In this document: in pieces, positions 37,035 through 46,564 of the stretch
Numbering within the stretch: the first letter of the stretch is position 1
Layout of the letters: every line of letters starts with the position of its first letter
NCBI GenBank assembly: GCA_900315175.1
Contig: OMYA01000001.1
Coordinates: 124,001 to 188,000 of the forward strand
DNA: 64,000 nucleotides
Source: an uncultured Bacteroidales bacterium
Lineage (GTDB): Bacteria; Bacteroidota; Bacteroidia; Bacteroidales; F082
Direction: 5' to 3'
Translations under genes and position numbers: made by a program
The notes under the pieces: model-generated
The model's input: only the letters and a program-made list of their open reading frames with translations
Database searches by the model: none
Told to the model about the DNA's origin: nothing

Positions 37035-37277
37035 ATGTCAAGAGTTTGTCAGATTACAGGTAAGAAGGTCATCAGTGGAAACAACGTTTCACACTCAAAC
37101 AGAAAGACCAAGAGAACATTCAAACCTAACTTGAAGATCAAGAGATTCTATGTTCCTGAGTGGGATGAATGGGTAGTTTTGAAAGTTTCTGCAGCAGGTC
37201 TGCGTACCATCGACAAGAAGGGCGTTTATCAGGCAATGGTTGACGCAGCAAAGGATGGTAACCTCAACCGCTGGTAA
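37035..37277 (+). CDS. rpmB: 50S ribosomal protein L28
   Basis: 80 residues, full length. [33 protein letters not shown] is the L28 signature; bL28 binds 23S rRNA in the large subunit. A terminator follows directly, so it is transcribed alone. In most Bacteroidetes rpmG and a short DUF4295 gene follow; neither is present here. Confidence 0.97.
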   Translation: MSRVCQITGKKVISGNNVSHSNRKTKRTFKPNLKIKRFYVPEWDEWVVLKVSAAGLRTIDKKGVYQAMVDAAKDGNLNRW

Positions 37278-37296
37278 GATATGACTATTTAAAAAG

Positions 37297-37326
37297 AAGC
37301 CGTCTGCATCAAGGCGGCTTTTTTTA
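37297..37326 (+). terminator. rpmB terminator
   Basis: A 9-bp stem AAGCCGTCT / AGGCGGCTT (one G-U) with a short loop, followed by seven T. Confidence 0.85.
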
Positions 37327-37382
37327 TGTAATAAAAAAGCAAAATCAGCGTTATATAAGTCGTCATTTCTAGTTTTATTAGT

Positions 37383-37411
37383 CGTCATTTCGACCGGAGC
37401 GGAGAAATCTC
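37383..37411. repeat. Dispersed repeat family A copy forming the leader of the TonB receptor gene
   Basis: CGTCATTTCGACCGGAGCG then GAGAAATCTC, ending at the base before the ATG at 37412. GGAG (37401-37404) lies seven bases before the ATG, an SD-like spacing unusual for this phylum. A partial GTCATTTCTAG copy precedes it at 37361. Confidence 0.75.
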
Positions 37412-39937
37412 ATGTATAAAAAGTTGATTCTTTTCATATTAATCCTCCTTCCCTCTTTTGTCTTCGGGCAGAAGATTGAGGGTGTTTTGTATGGAAGAAT
37501 CACCGATGAGGACGGGAAAGCTGTGGATCTGGTCAACGTGGCGGTGCAGCACACCCCATACGGTGTGGTTTCTGACACGCGAGGCAACTACAGTCTGAGG
37601 CTGCCAGCCGACACCTTGATAAACGTGGTGTTTTCGTTTGTCGGATACGAGGAAATAAAGATAGAGGTGAGGCTCAAGGCTGACGAGCGACGCAAACACG
37701 ACGTGCAGATGAAGGTCGGCTCGACCATGCTGCCTGAGATGACGGTGCACGACCAGTCCATCAAATCGACATCTGTCACAAGGCTTAACGCGCGAGAGAC
37801 GGTGCTGCTGCCATCGGCGGGAGCCGGCGGCGTGGAAGACATGGTGAAGACCCTCCCGGGCGTCAGCTCGACCAACGAACTAAGCTCGCAGTATAATGTG
37901 CGTGGCGGTAACTTCGACGAAAACCTCATTTACGTCAACGGAATAGAGATTTACAGACCGTTTTTGGTGGGCTCAGGCCAACAGGAAGGTCTCAGCTTCA
38001 TCAACTCACGCCTTGTGTCGAACATCGACTTCTCGGCAGGCGGATTCTCATCGGAATACGGCGACAAGCTCTCATCAGTACTCGACATCACTTACAAAAA
38101 GCCTCTTTTGCCAGCCGGCTCGTTGACACTCAGTCTGTTAGGCGCCGAAGCACACGCTGAAGGCATGGCATTTAAAAACAAAGTAAGTTACATCATCGGA
38201 GCACGTTACAAGAACACCAAGTATCTGCTTGGCAATATGGACACCCAAGGCGACTACAAGCCAAACTTCGCTGATGTTCAAGGACTTATAACATACAACA
38301 TCTCACCTCGTTTAGAGGTCTCAGCTCTCGGATATTATTCCCGCAACAGCTACCTCATGACACCGACGACGCGTCAGACCGACTTCGGAAACCTGCAGGC
38401 ATCGTACCGCTTGAAGATTTATTTCGACGGGCAGGAGCTCAGCAAATACACCACAGGTTTAGGTGCTGTCACATTGAATTTCAGTCCAAATGAAGATTTG
38501 AACCTCAAACTCATCGGCTCTGCGTTTTCCACTGTAGAATCTGAGACTTACGACATTCAGGGACAGTATTGGATTGGGCTTTTGGAGACAAATCCAGGCA
38601 GTGAGGAACAGGGCGATGTCATCTCCAATCAAGGAGTTGGAACATATATCGAGCATGCGAGAAACTCGTTTTATTCGAGAGTCTTCAACCTTGATCACAA
38701 GGGGGCTTACAAGTATCGCGAAAACATCTTGAAATGGGGTCTGCGCTATCAGCATCAGTATTTTGACGACATCATTAACGAGTGGGAGATGAGCGATTCG
38801 GCAGGCTACACACAGCCTCACGTCATCGATTCGATTATCAATCCTAACAACCCGATGCAGACGCCGCTTGAGCTTAAAAACGTGGCTAACGGACATAATG
38901 AATTGCAGGTCAATTGTTTAGACGGATATCTACAGAATTCGTGGCAGTTGGAGAGTAAGAAAGGCGACATCTGGGTGTTGACGGCGGGATTACGTGCCAA
39001 CTATTGGGGTTACAACGGTTCCTTCAACGTGAGTCCGCGTGCAGGCATCGCCATGCAGCCACATAACCTCACCAACATGACGTTCAGGCTCTCGGGCGGA
39101 GTGTATGTGCAGCCGCCATTTTACAGGGAGTTGCGAATGTTTGACGGGAGTCTGGTTGACAAAGACAAAGCCTCGGTGCAGAAATCGTATCAGGTGGTTT
39201 TGGGACATGAATACCGTTTCAAAGCATGGGATCGTCCGTTTGTGCTCACCACAGAGTTGTATTACAAATATCTGAAAGACATCATCCCTTACGAGGTCGA
39301 CAATATTAGAATTAGGTATTATGCCGACCAAAAGGCGACGGGGTATGCCACGGGTTTCGACATGAAAATCAACGGAGAGTTTGTGAAAGGCATCGACAGC
39401 TGGGCTTCGTTGTCGTTTATGAAAACCGCTGAAAACATTCAGTATTTCATCGATGCCAACGGCAATATCATCTCACAGACCGATGTCAACAACGGCGCGG
39501 AATACGTTAGTGACACTTTAATTTCAGGTATCCCCCGCCCTTCCGACCAGCGCATCAACCTTGCTATTTTCTTCCAAGATTATCTGCCGATTATCCCGTC
39601 GTTTAAGGTCAACCTGAAACTCATTTTCGGAACAGGGTTGCCTTTCGGGCCGTCGGATGGCGAGCGTTATCAGCAGAAATACCGGATGCCGCCATATCGC
39701 CGTGTGGATATAGGGTTTAGCAAGCAACTCATTGGCGAAGCCACATCATTCAGAAACCCAAGAAATCCTTTGAATTATATCAGAAACTGCTGGCTCAGCC
39801 TTGAGATTTTCAACCTTCTCGGTGTAAACAACGTGAGTTCCTACATGTGGGTCACCGATGTGTACAATGTACAATACGCCGTACCTAACTATCTGACTGG
39901 CAGACAGTTAAACCTAAAACTTATCATGGAGTTTTAG
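37412..39937 (+). CDS. TonB-dependent outer-membrane receptor with CarboxypepD-like N-terminal domain
   Basis: 841 residues, signal peptide about 1-19 (MYKKLILFILILLPSFVFG). About 25-115 is the carboxypeptidase-regulatory-like beta-sandwich (YGRITDEDGKAVDLVNVAVQHTPYGVVSDTRGNYSLRLPA). About 120-230 is the plug (VEDMVKTLPGVSSTNELSSQYNVRGGNFDENLIYVNGIEIYRP, SSEYGDKLSSVLDITY). The rest is a 22-strand barrel ending LNLKLIMEF. No SusD partner follows, so it is not a classical Sus pair; the substrate is unknown. Its whole leader is a dispersed repeat. Confidence 0.93.
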   Translation: MYKKLILFILILLPSFVFGQKIEGVLYGRITDEDGKAVDLVNVAVQHTPYGVVSDTRGNYSLRLPADTLINVVFSFVGYEEIKIEVRLKADERRKHDVQMKVGSTMLPEMTVHDQSIKSTSVTRLNARETVLLPSAGAGGVEDMVKTLPGVSSTNELSSQYNVRGGNFDENLIYVNGIEIYRPFLVGSGQQEGLSFINSRLVSNIDFSAGGFSSEYGDKLSSVLDITYKKPLLPAGSLTLSLLGAEAHAEGMAFKNKVSYIIGARYKNTKYLLGNMDTQGDYKPNFADVQGLITYNISPRLEVSALGYYSRNSYLMTPTTRQTDFGNLQASYRLKIYFDGQELSKYTTGLGAVTLNFSPNEDLNLKLIGSAFSTVESETYDIQGQYWIGLLETNPGSEEQGDVISNQGVGTYIEHARNSFYSRVFNLDHKGAYKYRENILKWGLRYQHQYFDDIINEWEMSDSAGYTQPHVIDSIINPNNPMQTPLELKNVANGHNELQVNCLDGYLQNSWQLESKKGDIWVLTAGLRANYWGYNGSFNVSPRAGIAMQPHNLTNMTFRLSGGVYVQPPFYRELRMFDGSLVDKDKASVQKSYQVVLGHEYRFKAWDRPFVLTTELYYKYLKDIIPYEVDNIRIRYYADQKATGYATGFDMKINGEFVKGIDSWASLSFMKTAENIQYFIDANGNIISQTDVNNGAEYVSDTLISGIPRPSDQRINLAIFFQDYLPIIPSFKVNLKLIFGTGLPFGPSDGERYQQKYRMPPYRRVDIGFSKQLIGEATSFRNPRNPLNYIRNCWLSLEIFNLLGVNNVSSYMWVTDVYNVQYAVPNYLTGRQLNLKLIMEF

Positions 39938-40008
39938 CTAATAACCATTATGTATTAGCCATTAGTTTTTAGGACAATTCCTAATGGCTAATGGCTAACA
40001 GCTAATAG
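39938..40008. repeat. TAATGGCTAA-type short repeats between convergent genes
   Basis: Contains GCTAATAACCATTA, ATTAGCCATTAG, CTAATGGCTAATGGCTAAC and AGCTAATAGC, which pair as imperfect inverted repeats between the ends of the TonB receptor gene and aspA. Probably acts as a bidirectional stop. Confidence 0.6.
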
Positions 40009-41421
40009 CTATAGTCTAATTTCCACAGGCTTGATCATATTTTCCGGCCTTAAAATGCGGTCAAGCTGCTCTTTAGTGAGAAGACCATGTTCGAGAACGA
40101 GTTCATACACGCCTCGGCCAGTCTCGCTTGCCTCTTTTGCGATCTTCGTCGATTCCTTATAACCGATAATCGGGTTGAGTATGGTGACAATGCCGATACT
40201 GTTTTCAACCATTTTGCGACAATGTTCAACGTTGGCTTCAATGCCTTCTATGCAAAGAGTTCTAAGAGTATCCAAACCATTGGTTAACAGATGGATAGAC
40301 TCGAACAAGCTATATGCTATAACTGGTCCCATCACGTTCAACTCAAGTTGTCCGTTGATGGAAGCAAGTGTGATAGTGAGTTCGTTGCCTATGATTTTAT
40401 AGCAAATCTGGTTCATGACCTCTGGGATGACAGGATTCACTTTGCCTGGCATGATTGACGAACCTGGCTGACGCTGCGGCAAATTGATCTCGTTCAAACC
40501 ACATCTCGGGCCGGAACTCATAAGCCTCAAGTCGTTGCACATCTTATTGATTTTAATGCACAATCGTTTCATTGCTGCACTATATTGAATCATGCTGGAA
40601 GTTGCACTTGTTGCCTCGATGAGGTTGTCGGCGAGTGTGATATTCCAACCTGTCACTTTGCGTAATGCGTTGATACATGCGCTACTATAGCCTGGTTTTG
40701 AGCAGATACCTGTTCCGATGGCTGTTGCTCCCATATTGACGACGAGAAACTCGCGAGCTGCCATGTTGATGGTCTTCAGTTCGCCACGTAGAGCTGACGC
40801 AAAACCACTGAAAGTCTGACCAAGCGTCATCGGCACGGCATCCTGAAGCTGAGTACGTCCCATCTTAATGACATCTTTAAACTCTTCCGCTTTCTTGTCG
40901 AGGGCATCAATCATATCCACAAGATGAGGTAAAAACGCCTCATGCTCCAGCACCATGGCGAGATGTATCGCGCAAGGATAAGCGTCATTAGTTGACTGTG
41001 AAGCGTTTACGATATCGTTTGGCGAACAATATCGGTATTCACCACGTTTATGTCCCATGATTTCGAGGGCACGGTTGGCAATCACCTCATTGGCACACAT
41101 ATTCGTAGAAGTGCCTGCTCCACCTTGTATCATATCAATCGGGAACTGGTCATGGTGTTTGCCTTTAAGCAGCTCGTCACAAGCCTGACAGATAGCCTCA
41201 AACTGCTCGCGGCTTATCATCTCAAGCTCATAATTGGCTATGGCAGCGGCTTTTTTCGTTATCGCCATGCCTTTTATGAAGTTCGGATAACTCGACATGA
41301 GATTACCGCTTATATTGAAATTCTCAATCGCTCTGACTGTCTGCACACCATAAAGCGCATCAGCCGGCACTTCTTTTGAGCCCAGCAAATCGCTTTCTAT
41401 TCTAAACTTTTCCATACTCAT
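40009..41421 (-). CDS. aspA: Aspartate ammonia-lyase
   Basis: 470 residues. Converts aspartate to fumarate and ammonia. The fumarase/aspartase signature GSSIMPGKVNPV is present. MEKFRIESDLLGSKEVPADALYGVQT is the aspartase-type N-terminus, and GGAGTSTNMCANEVIANRALE and SPNDIVNASQSTNDAYPCA form the active site. The cysteine-rich CSPNDxVNxxQSTND and KRLCIKINKMCNDLRLMSSGPR blocks favour aspartase over fumarase. Own promoter at 41450-41457. Confidence 0.92.
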   Translation of the reverse strand: MSMEKFRIESDLLGSKEVPADALYGVQTVRAIENFNISGNLMSSYPNFIKGMAITKKAAAIANYELEMISREQFEAICQACDELLKGKHHDQFPIDMIQGGAGTSTNMCANEVIANRALEIMGHKRGEYRYCSPNDIVNASQSTNDAYPCAIHLAMVLEHEAFLPHLVDMIDALDKKAEEFKDVIKMGRTQLQDAVPMTLGQTFSGFASALRGELKTINMAAREFLVVNMGATAIGTGICSKPGYSSACINALRKVTGWNITLADNLIEATSATSSMIQYSAAMKRLCIKINKMCNDLRLMSSGPRCGLNEINLPQRQPGSSIMPGKVNPVIPEVMNQICYKIIGNELTITLASINGQLELNVMGPVIAYSLFESIHLLTNGLDTLRTLCIEGIEANVEHCRKMVENSIGIVTILNPIIGYKESTKIAKEASETGRGVYELVLEHGLLTKEQLDRILRPENMIKPVEIRL

Positions 41422-41449
41422 TTCTTAACCAATTCATTAAATTAGTTTG

Positions 41450-41457
41450 CAAATATA
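41450..41457 (-). promoter_or_regulatory. aspA promoter -7 box
   Basis: The minus strand reads TATATTTG followed by C, 28 bases upstream of the ATG at 41421. Confidence 0.55.
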
Positions 41458-41522
41458 CTAATAATCGCTGAGATGAAGTTCATAAATAGTAAAATATTTT
41501 ACAATAAAGCGGTTTACATATT

Positions 41523-43055
41523 TTATTTCCCCCAGTTATCTCTATCCAAGCTTCGATATTGTATCGCTTCGGCGAGATGGTCGGGTTGTATTTTTTCGGA
41601 GTCAGCCAGATCGGCGATGGTTCTTGACACTTTGAGTATTCTGTCGCGGGCGCGGGCGGATAGTCCGAGGCGTTCCATGGCGTTTTTCAGGAGCATGCCG
41701 CATTGATCATCGAGGTCGCAGTATTTCTGTATCATCTTGGCTGTCATCTGTGCGTTGCAGTGTATGCCTGGCACATCGGCGAAGCGCTGCACCTGTATCA
41801 TACGGGCTTTTACGACACGTTCGCGCACGGTGGCGCTCTTCTCGCCTGGTTTCTTGGCGGCGAGTTCCTCGTACGACAATGGGAACGTCTCGATGTGCAG
41901 GTCGATGCGGTCAAGCAGTGGGCCTGAGATGCGTGAGAGATATGTTTCCACCTGTCCGGGCTTGCAGGTACATTCTTTTGTCGGGTGGTTATAGTAGCCG
42001 CAAGGGCACGGGTTCATAGCCGCCACCAGCATGAAATTTGCCGGGAACTCCACTGTCTGCTTGGCTCTGGCGATAGTCACCATGCGGTCTTCCATCGGCT
42101 GTCGGAGTACTTCCAGCACCTGACGTTTGAATTCGGGTAGCTCGTCCAGGAACAGCACTCCGTTGTGAGCCAGCGAAATCTCACCTGGCTGCGGATAGGT
42201 GCCGCCGCCCACCAAGCCGACGTAAGACGTTGTGTGATGCGGACTTCTGAAAGGACGCGCGTGCATGAGCGAGACGCCATGTCCAAGCATGCCGACCACC
42301 GAATGTATCTTCGTCGTCTCAAGTGCCTCTTTCAGCGTCATCGGAGGCAGAATCGTCGGCAAACGCTTGGCCAACATTGTTTTGCCACTGCCTGGAGGGC
42401 CAATGAGGATGACATTGTGCGAGCCTGCCGCCGCCACTTCAAGGGCACGTTTTATGTTTTCCTGTCCTTTGACATCAGAAAAATCAAAATCGTAAACATC
42501 AGCGTTTTCCTCATCCTCAAGATTCAGTTTTGTAGGTTCAATATGGTGGAAACCATTGAAAAAATTGATGACATCCATGATGGTCTCGACGCCATACACG
42601 TCGATGTCCTCCACCACTGCCGCCTCGTTGGCGTTGGCTTTAGGCACTATCACGCCTTTGAAACCCTCCTCCGAAGCTTTGATAGCAATGGGCAACGCTC
42701 CTTTTATAGGGTTGATGCTGCCATCAAGAGAGAGTTCGCCCATGATGACATATTTGTCGAGCAAATCGAGGCTCACCTGCTCCGATGCAGCAAGAATCGC
42801 TATCGCAAGTGGCAGGTCATAGCTTGAGCCTTCCTTACGGATGTCGGCAGGCGCCATGTTAATCGTGATTTTTCGTTTAGGATACTTTAACCCATTGTTA
42901 CTCAATGCAGATTCAATTCTCTGCTGACTTTCCTTCACGGCACTGTCAGGCAGTCCGACAAGGAAAAACTGCACTCCACGGTCAATATTGACCTCAATAG
43001 TTACTGTAATTGCATCAATGCCATTTAAGGCACTACCAAATGTTTTTACCAACAT
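41523..43055 (-). CDS. YifB/ComM-family Mg-chelatase-like AAA+ ATPase
   Basis: 510 residues. N-terminal Lon-protease-like ChlI fold (about 20-140; [45 protein letters not shown]). AAA+ core with Walker A GPPGSGKT at 219-226, Walker [11 protein letters not shown], and the [11 protein letters not shown] block. The C-terminal Mg_chelatase domain ends [15 protein letters not shown]. ComM promotes branch migration during natural transformation; the family is also present in non-competent bacteria. A cysteine cluster [15 protein letters not shown] may bind zinc. Followed by aspA after 101 bp. Confidence 0.93.
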   Translation of the reverse strand: MLVKTFGSALNGIDAITVTIEVNIDRGVQFFLVGLPDSAVKESQQRIESALSNNGLKYPKRKITINMAPADIRKEGSSYDLPLAIAILAASEQVSLDLLDKYVIMGELSLDGSINPIKGALPIAIKASEEGFKGVIVPKANANEAAVVEDIDVYGVETIMDVINFFNGFHHIEPTKLNLEDEENADVYDFDFSDVKGQENIKRALEVAAAGSHNVILIGPPGSGKTMLAKRLPTILPPMTLKEALETTKIHSVVGMLGHGVSLMHARPFRSPHHTTSYVGLVGGGTYPQPGEISLAHNGVLFLDELPEFKRQVLEVLRQPMEDRMVTIARAKQTVEFPANFMLVAAMNPCPCGYYNHPTKECTCKPGQVETYLSRISGPLLDRIDLHIETFPLSYEELAAKKPGEKSATVRERVVKARMIQVQRFADVPGIHCNAQMTAKMIQKYCDLDDQCGMLLKNAMERLGLSARARDRILKVSRTIADLADSEKIQPDHLAEAIQYRSLDRDNWGK

Positions 43056-43086
43056 AATTTTTGGTTTTTAGTTAATAATTTTTGTT

Positions 43087-43147
43087 ACAATGTGCTGCTT
43101 CGCAGAATGTGCAGACTGCGTCCAGTCAGCCTAAAGTCTCACATTGT
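43087..43147. repeat. Dispersed repeat family C copy
   Basis: ACAATGTG (43087-43094) and CACATTGT (43140-43147) enclose TGCTTCGCAGAATGTGCAGA, sharing GCTGCTTCGCAGAATGTGC with the copy near 15917. It lies between gldB and the yifB gene. Confidence 0.6.
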
Positions 43148-43162
43148 GCATCAACGCCATAC

Positions 43163-44173
43163 TTATTTTCGCGGTTTGTACTGCGAACGCTGCAGAATAT
43201 CCTGATAATCAGTCATTTGCAGCAGAGATTGAAGCGATTCGTCGTTGTTCGACATGAATGCGCGGACAATCTGCAAGCCGACGAAATCTCCCAATCGGGC
43301 TGGAGCGCTGTCAGAGAAAGCCGCGGTGAACGGGCCATCGTTGAACAGCACGCGATACTGCTCGAAGCCATTGGCATATAGCATGTTATTACCAACGATA
43401 GTTGCCCAAATCTGACCTTCGTTATCCTGCGCCCACTCCATCTGCTGTGACGAATATCCTAACAAAACAGAGTCATTCAAGGTCGGGTCCATAGCCTCGA
43501 TGAAATAGTATTTCTTGCCTCTGTCAATCATTTCTTTCAGCACATTTTTCGCCTTGACATCCATGAAAACGTAGGAATAATACATCGCTTCAGCCAGGTC
43601 TTTGGTCAAAGAAGCAGGCTGGCAACGGCGCGAGACATATCGTGGCATGCCCACCTTGTCATACATTAAGTCCTTGTTACTCAAATAGAAATCAAGGCTT
43701 ATCATGACCGCTTCTGGTGAAATCATCACTGGACCGTTATCAAAATTGATGCCTGAGACATAGGTAAAAGTCGGGGGCATTGTCATTTCGGGATAATAGT
43801 ATTTGAAATGCTGATAAACGCCTTTCACCTTGTCGGAAACGGCATCTGAATCGGGAAAAGACTCTTCCACTAACTCATTGATTCTCATTATAAAAGTATC
43901 TGTAACAAACTCTTTTAGGTACACCATCTCATAAGATTCGAGGGTGTCGCCCAGAAGAGCTTGGAATTGTGGCCGTATAGCCTGAATCCCAGCCTCAAAA
44001 TCAGCGGTATCGATGGCGAAAAGTGCCTTGTTATACTCAAAAACATCCACTTTCTGCGGCTCCAGATTCCTGCAGTCAACATCCAGTTTTTTCTCGTAAC
44101 CTGTTGTTTTTGAACAAGATACAAACAAAACCAACAGCACCAATACCACAATTCTATTTACCCATTTTGTCAT
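43163..44173 (-). CDS. gldB: GldB-like gliding motility/T9SS-associated lipoprotein
   Basis: 336 residues. Lipoprotein signal MTKWVNRIVVLVLLVLFVSCSK. The body shows GldB blocks: FEYNKALFAIDTADFEAGIQAIRPQFQALLGD, PEMTMPPTFTYVSGINFDNGPVMISPEAVMISLDFYL, and GMPRYVSRRCQPASLTKDLAEAMYYSY. GldB is an inner-membrane-linked lipoprotein essential for gliding in Flavobacterium, and homologues also occur in non-gliding relatives. Its presence agrees with the T9SS sorting domains at both ends of the window. Lies 146 bp downstream of cinA. Confidence 0.82.
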   Translation of the reverse strand: MTKWVNRIVVLVLLVLFVSCSKTTGYEKKLDVDCRNLEPQKVDVFEYNKALFAIDTADFEAGIQAIRPQFQALLGDTLESYEMVYLKEFVTDTFIMRINELVEESFPDSDAVSDKVKGVYQHFKYYYPEMTMPPTFTYVSGINFDNGPVMISPEAVMISLDFYLSNKDLMYDKVGMPRYVSRRCQPASLTKDLAEAMYYSYVFMDVKAKNVLKEMIDRGKKYYFIEAMDPTLNDSVLLGYSSQQMEWAQDNEGQIWATIVGNNMLYANGFEQYRVLFNDGPFTAAFSDSAPARLGDFVGLQIVRAFMSNNDESLQSLLQMTDYQDILQRSQYKPRK

Positions 44174-44209
44174 CTTTCTAATCTATTCTTTAAACTATAA
44201 ACTTTTAAA

Positions 44210-44310
44210 CTACTCTCAACTCTTAACTCTCAACTCTTAACTCTTAACTCTCAACTCTCAACTCTCCACTAAAAGGATTTCTCCATTCCGCCACGTTTCA
44301 GTCGAAATGA
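44210..44310. repeat. CAACTCT minisatellite plus dispersed repeat family A copy
   Basis: 44212-44268 is an array of ACTCTCA/ACTCTTA heptads, the reverse complement of the array at 18594-18633. At 44276-44310 follows GATTTCTCCATTCCGCC then CAGTCGAAATGACGGGG, a family A copy. They lie in the cinA-gldB gap. Confidence 0.75.
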
Positions 44311-44319
44311 CGGGGACTC

Positions 44320-45567
44320 TCAGTATTTTCTTACCATTTCAAGTGCTGTTATTGAAGCACGTTCGATGTTATTTCCTCTATCTTTACCAAAATTACATCT
44401 TTTCGATATGACGCCGTTTGGTCCTGCCACTGCGATCCACACTGTGCCGACGGGGTTTTCATCGGTGCCGCCTCCAGGTCCTGCAACGCCTGTTGTCGCT
44501 ACTGCATAATCAGCCTTCAGCAACGCTCTCACGCCTGTAGCCATCTGTTCCGCAACTTGTTGGCTTACAACGGTATACTTCTCCACATCTTCATGTCTCA
44601 CGCCAAGAACTTCTTCTTTCACCGAGGTGGCGTACGACACCACAGTGCCTTTGAAAACTTCCGAGCTGCCTGGAATGGCAGTTACCATCTTCGCTATCGT
44701 CCCGCCCGTACAACTCTCAGCACTCGCCAATGTCTTGCCTGCCGCCCCGAGTTTATCCAAGACTGCCTCAGCAATAGGCGTGTCGTCGTATCCAAAGACA
44801 TACTCGCCAATGAGCTTATTCAATTTATCTATCTCATTATCAATGGTTTGTTGCAAAAACTCACGGTCAGGATGACGGCCTTCAAGACGCAGACGCACCA
44901 TGCCATACTGAGGCAGATATGCCAGCGACAAGAAATCAGGCAGGGCATCTTCCCAGTCCTTGATTTTATCAGCAAGAAACGACTCGCCCACTCCCGTCGT
45001 CATCACCACCTTATTGATATACGGCGTCACCTTGAAATGCTCCAACAGCTTAGGCAGAATCTCCTGCTCGAACACGTTTTTCATCTCGAAAGGCACACCC
45101 GGCATCGAGATATATACCGATCCCCCTTTTTCGAACCACATACAAGGTGCTGTGCCATAACGGTTTGGAATATATTTGCACGATTTAGGGATATAAGCCT
45201 GTCCGCGGTTGCGCTCAGTCATCTGATAGCCACGTAACTTGAAGATACTCATAACGTTATCATAAGCATCCTGGCAAAACTCAAGCTCAGTACCAAAATA
45301 TTTGCACAGTGTCGGTTTTGTGATATCGTCGGCAGTAGGTCCCAAACCCCCAGTCATCACTATGATTTCCACGTCGGAGCAGGCATCCAAAGACTCGACT
45401 ATGTCACGCTCACCATCGCCTATCGTCAATGTTGAAACGACTTCTATTCCATTGGTTGTCAATATATTACCAAGCCAAGAGGCATTGGTGTTCACCACCT
45501 GTCCTATCAGCAACTCATCGCCTATTGAGATGATTTTAGCCTTTACAAAATCGTTGTCTCTCTTCAT
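44320..45567 (-). CDS. cinA: CinA-family protein (competence/damage-inducible; NMN deamidase domain)
   Basis: 415 residues. The N-terminal MoCF/COG1058 domain (about 8-175; KAKIISIGDELLIGQVVNTNASWLG, VMTGGLGPTADDITKPTLCKYFG) is followed by the CinA C-terminal NMN amidohydrolase domain (about 255-412; LASAESCTGGTIAKMVTAIPGSSEVFKGTVVSYATSVK, ATTGVAGPGGGTDENPVGTVWIA). Recycles nicotinamide mononucleotide and may repair nucleotides. Own promoter at 45588-45595, divergent from the nucleoside phosphorylase gene. Confidence 0.95.
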   Translation of the reverse strand: MKRDNDFVKAKIISIGDELLIGQVVNTNASWLGNILTTNGIEVVSTLTIGDGERDIVESLDACSDVEIIVMTGGLGPTADDITKPTLCKYFGTELEFCQDAYDNVMSIFKLRGYQMTERNRGQAYIPKSCKYIPNRYGTAPCMWFEKGGSVYISMPGVPFEMKNVFEQEILPKLLEHFKVTPYINKVVMTTGVGESFLADKIKDWEDALPDFLSLAYLPQYGMVRLRLEGRHPDREFLQQTIDNEIDKLNKLIGEYVFGYDDTPIAEAVLDKLGAAGKTLASAESCTGGTIAKMVTAIPGSSEVFKGTVVSYATSVKEEVLGVRHEDVEKYTVVSQQVAEQMATGVRALLKADYAVATTGVAGPGGGTDENPVGTVWIAVAGPNGVISKRCNFGKDRGNNIERASITALEMVRKY

Positions 45568-45587
45568 TTTTTTTATTTTAACGTCAC

Positions 45588-45595
45588 AAAATTAA
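45588..45595 (-). promoter_or_regulatory. cinA promoter -7 box
   Basis: The minus strand reads TAATTTTG, 20 bases upstream of the cinA ATG. Confidence 0.5.
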
Positions 45596-45656
45596 ACATT
45601 AATATTTTATGTTTTTCATTTTTAACAATTTTTAACATAACTTGCAAAATTTTGAT

Positions 45657-45664
45657 TAATTTTG
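45657..45664 (+). promoter_or_regulatory. -7 box of the nucleoside phosphorylase gene
   Basis: TAATTTTG, 27 bases before the ATG at 45692. Confidence 0.5.
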
Positions 45665-45691
45665 TAAAAAATTTTTAACAATTCTACGAAA

Positions 45692-46564
45692 ATGAACACC
45701 AAACCCATCCCTGGATCACAGCTCTTATTAAACAACGAAGGAGCCATCTATCACTTGAATCTCTTCCCTGAGATGCTTGCCGACAACGTTATTTTGGTCG
45801 GTGACCCTAATCGTGTGTCTATGGTTTCGCAGTTTTTCGACACCATTGAATACAAGCGTCAGAACCGCGAGCTTGTAACGCACACTGGCACTTACAAAGG
45901 CAAACGCGTCAGTGCTATCTCCACGGGCATGGGTGTTGACAACATCGACATCGTCGTCAACGAGATTGACGCTGTGGCGAACATCGATTTCAAGACACGC
46001 GCTCCGAGAACCGAGCATCGCACGCTCAACATGGTGCGTATCGGCACTTGCGGCTCGTTGCAGGCAGATGTTGACCCTGGAAGCTTTGTCGCATCACGTT
46101 ATGCCATCGGTCTCGACGGCCTCGCATATTTTTATAAGGGACATGAGGATTTTATTGACAAGGAGATGACTGATGCTTTCATCCGCGACATGAAATATCC
46201 TGTCGACCTCCCGAAGCCATATGTTATTGAGAGTTCCAAAGAACTCTTCGACCGTCTTTCCGAAGGTTTTCATCAAGGTATCACTGCCACGTCTCCAGGT
46301 TTCTACGGACCTCAGGGGCGCTCACTTCGCTTGGAGCTGGCGTATCCGCAAATCATTCACGACATTGAGAAATTCGATTATCAAGGATGGAAAGTGTGCA
46401 ACTTCGAGATGGAGTCATCGTTGCTGTTCAGCCTCGGTAAGATGTTGGGGCACAACTGTTTAACGATTTGCGTGGTATTAGCAAACCGCGTCACGGAGAA
46501 GTTCGTCTCCGACTATCATCAATACGTTGAGGAACTGATAAAAACCACTCTCGACAGGTTATAA
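45692..46564 (+). CDS. Nucleoside phosphorylase, uridine-phosphorylase-like
   Basis: 290 residues. PNP_UDP_1 superfamily: DNVILVGDPNRVSMVSQFFD (phosphate loop), STGMGVDNIDIVVNEIDA, RIGTCGSLQADVDPGSFV and the ribose-binding WKVCNFEMESSLLFSLGKML. Splits a nucleoside with phosphate to base and sugar-1-phosphate. The insertion FYKGHEDFIDKEMTDAFIRDMKYPVDLP is longer than in E. coli Udp, so substrate preference is unsure. Its 3' end overlaps the convergent nitrilase-fold gene by 6 bp. Confidence 0.85.
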   Translation: MNTKPIPGSQLLLNNEGAIYHLNLFPEMLADNVILVGDPNRVSMVSQFFDTIEYKRQNRELVTHTGTYKGKRVSAISTGMGVDNIDIVVNEIDAVANIDFKTRAPRTEHRTLNMVRIGTCGSLQADVDPGSFVASRYAIGLDGLAYFYKGHEDFIDKEMTDAFIRDMKYPVDLPKPYVIESSKELFDRLSEGFHQGITATSPGFYGPQGRSLRLELAYPQIIHDIEKFDYQGWKVCNFEMESSLLFSLGKMLGHNCLTICVVLANRVTEKFVSDYHQYVEELIKTTLDRL

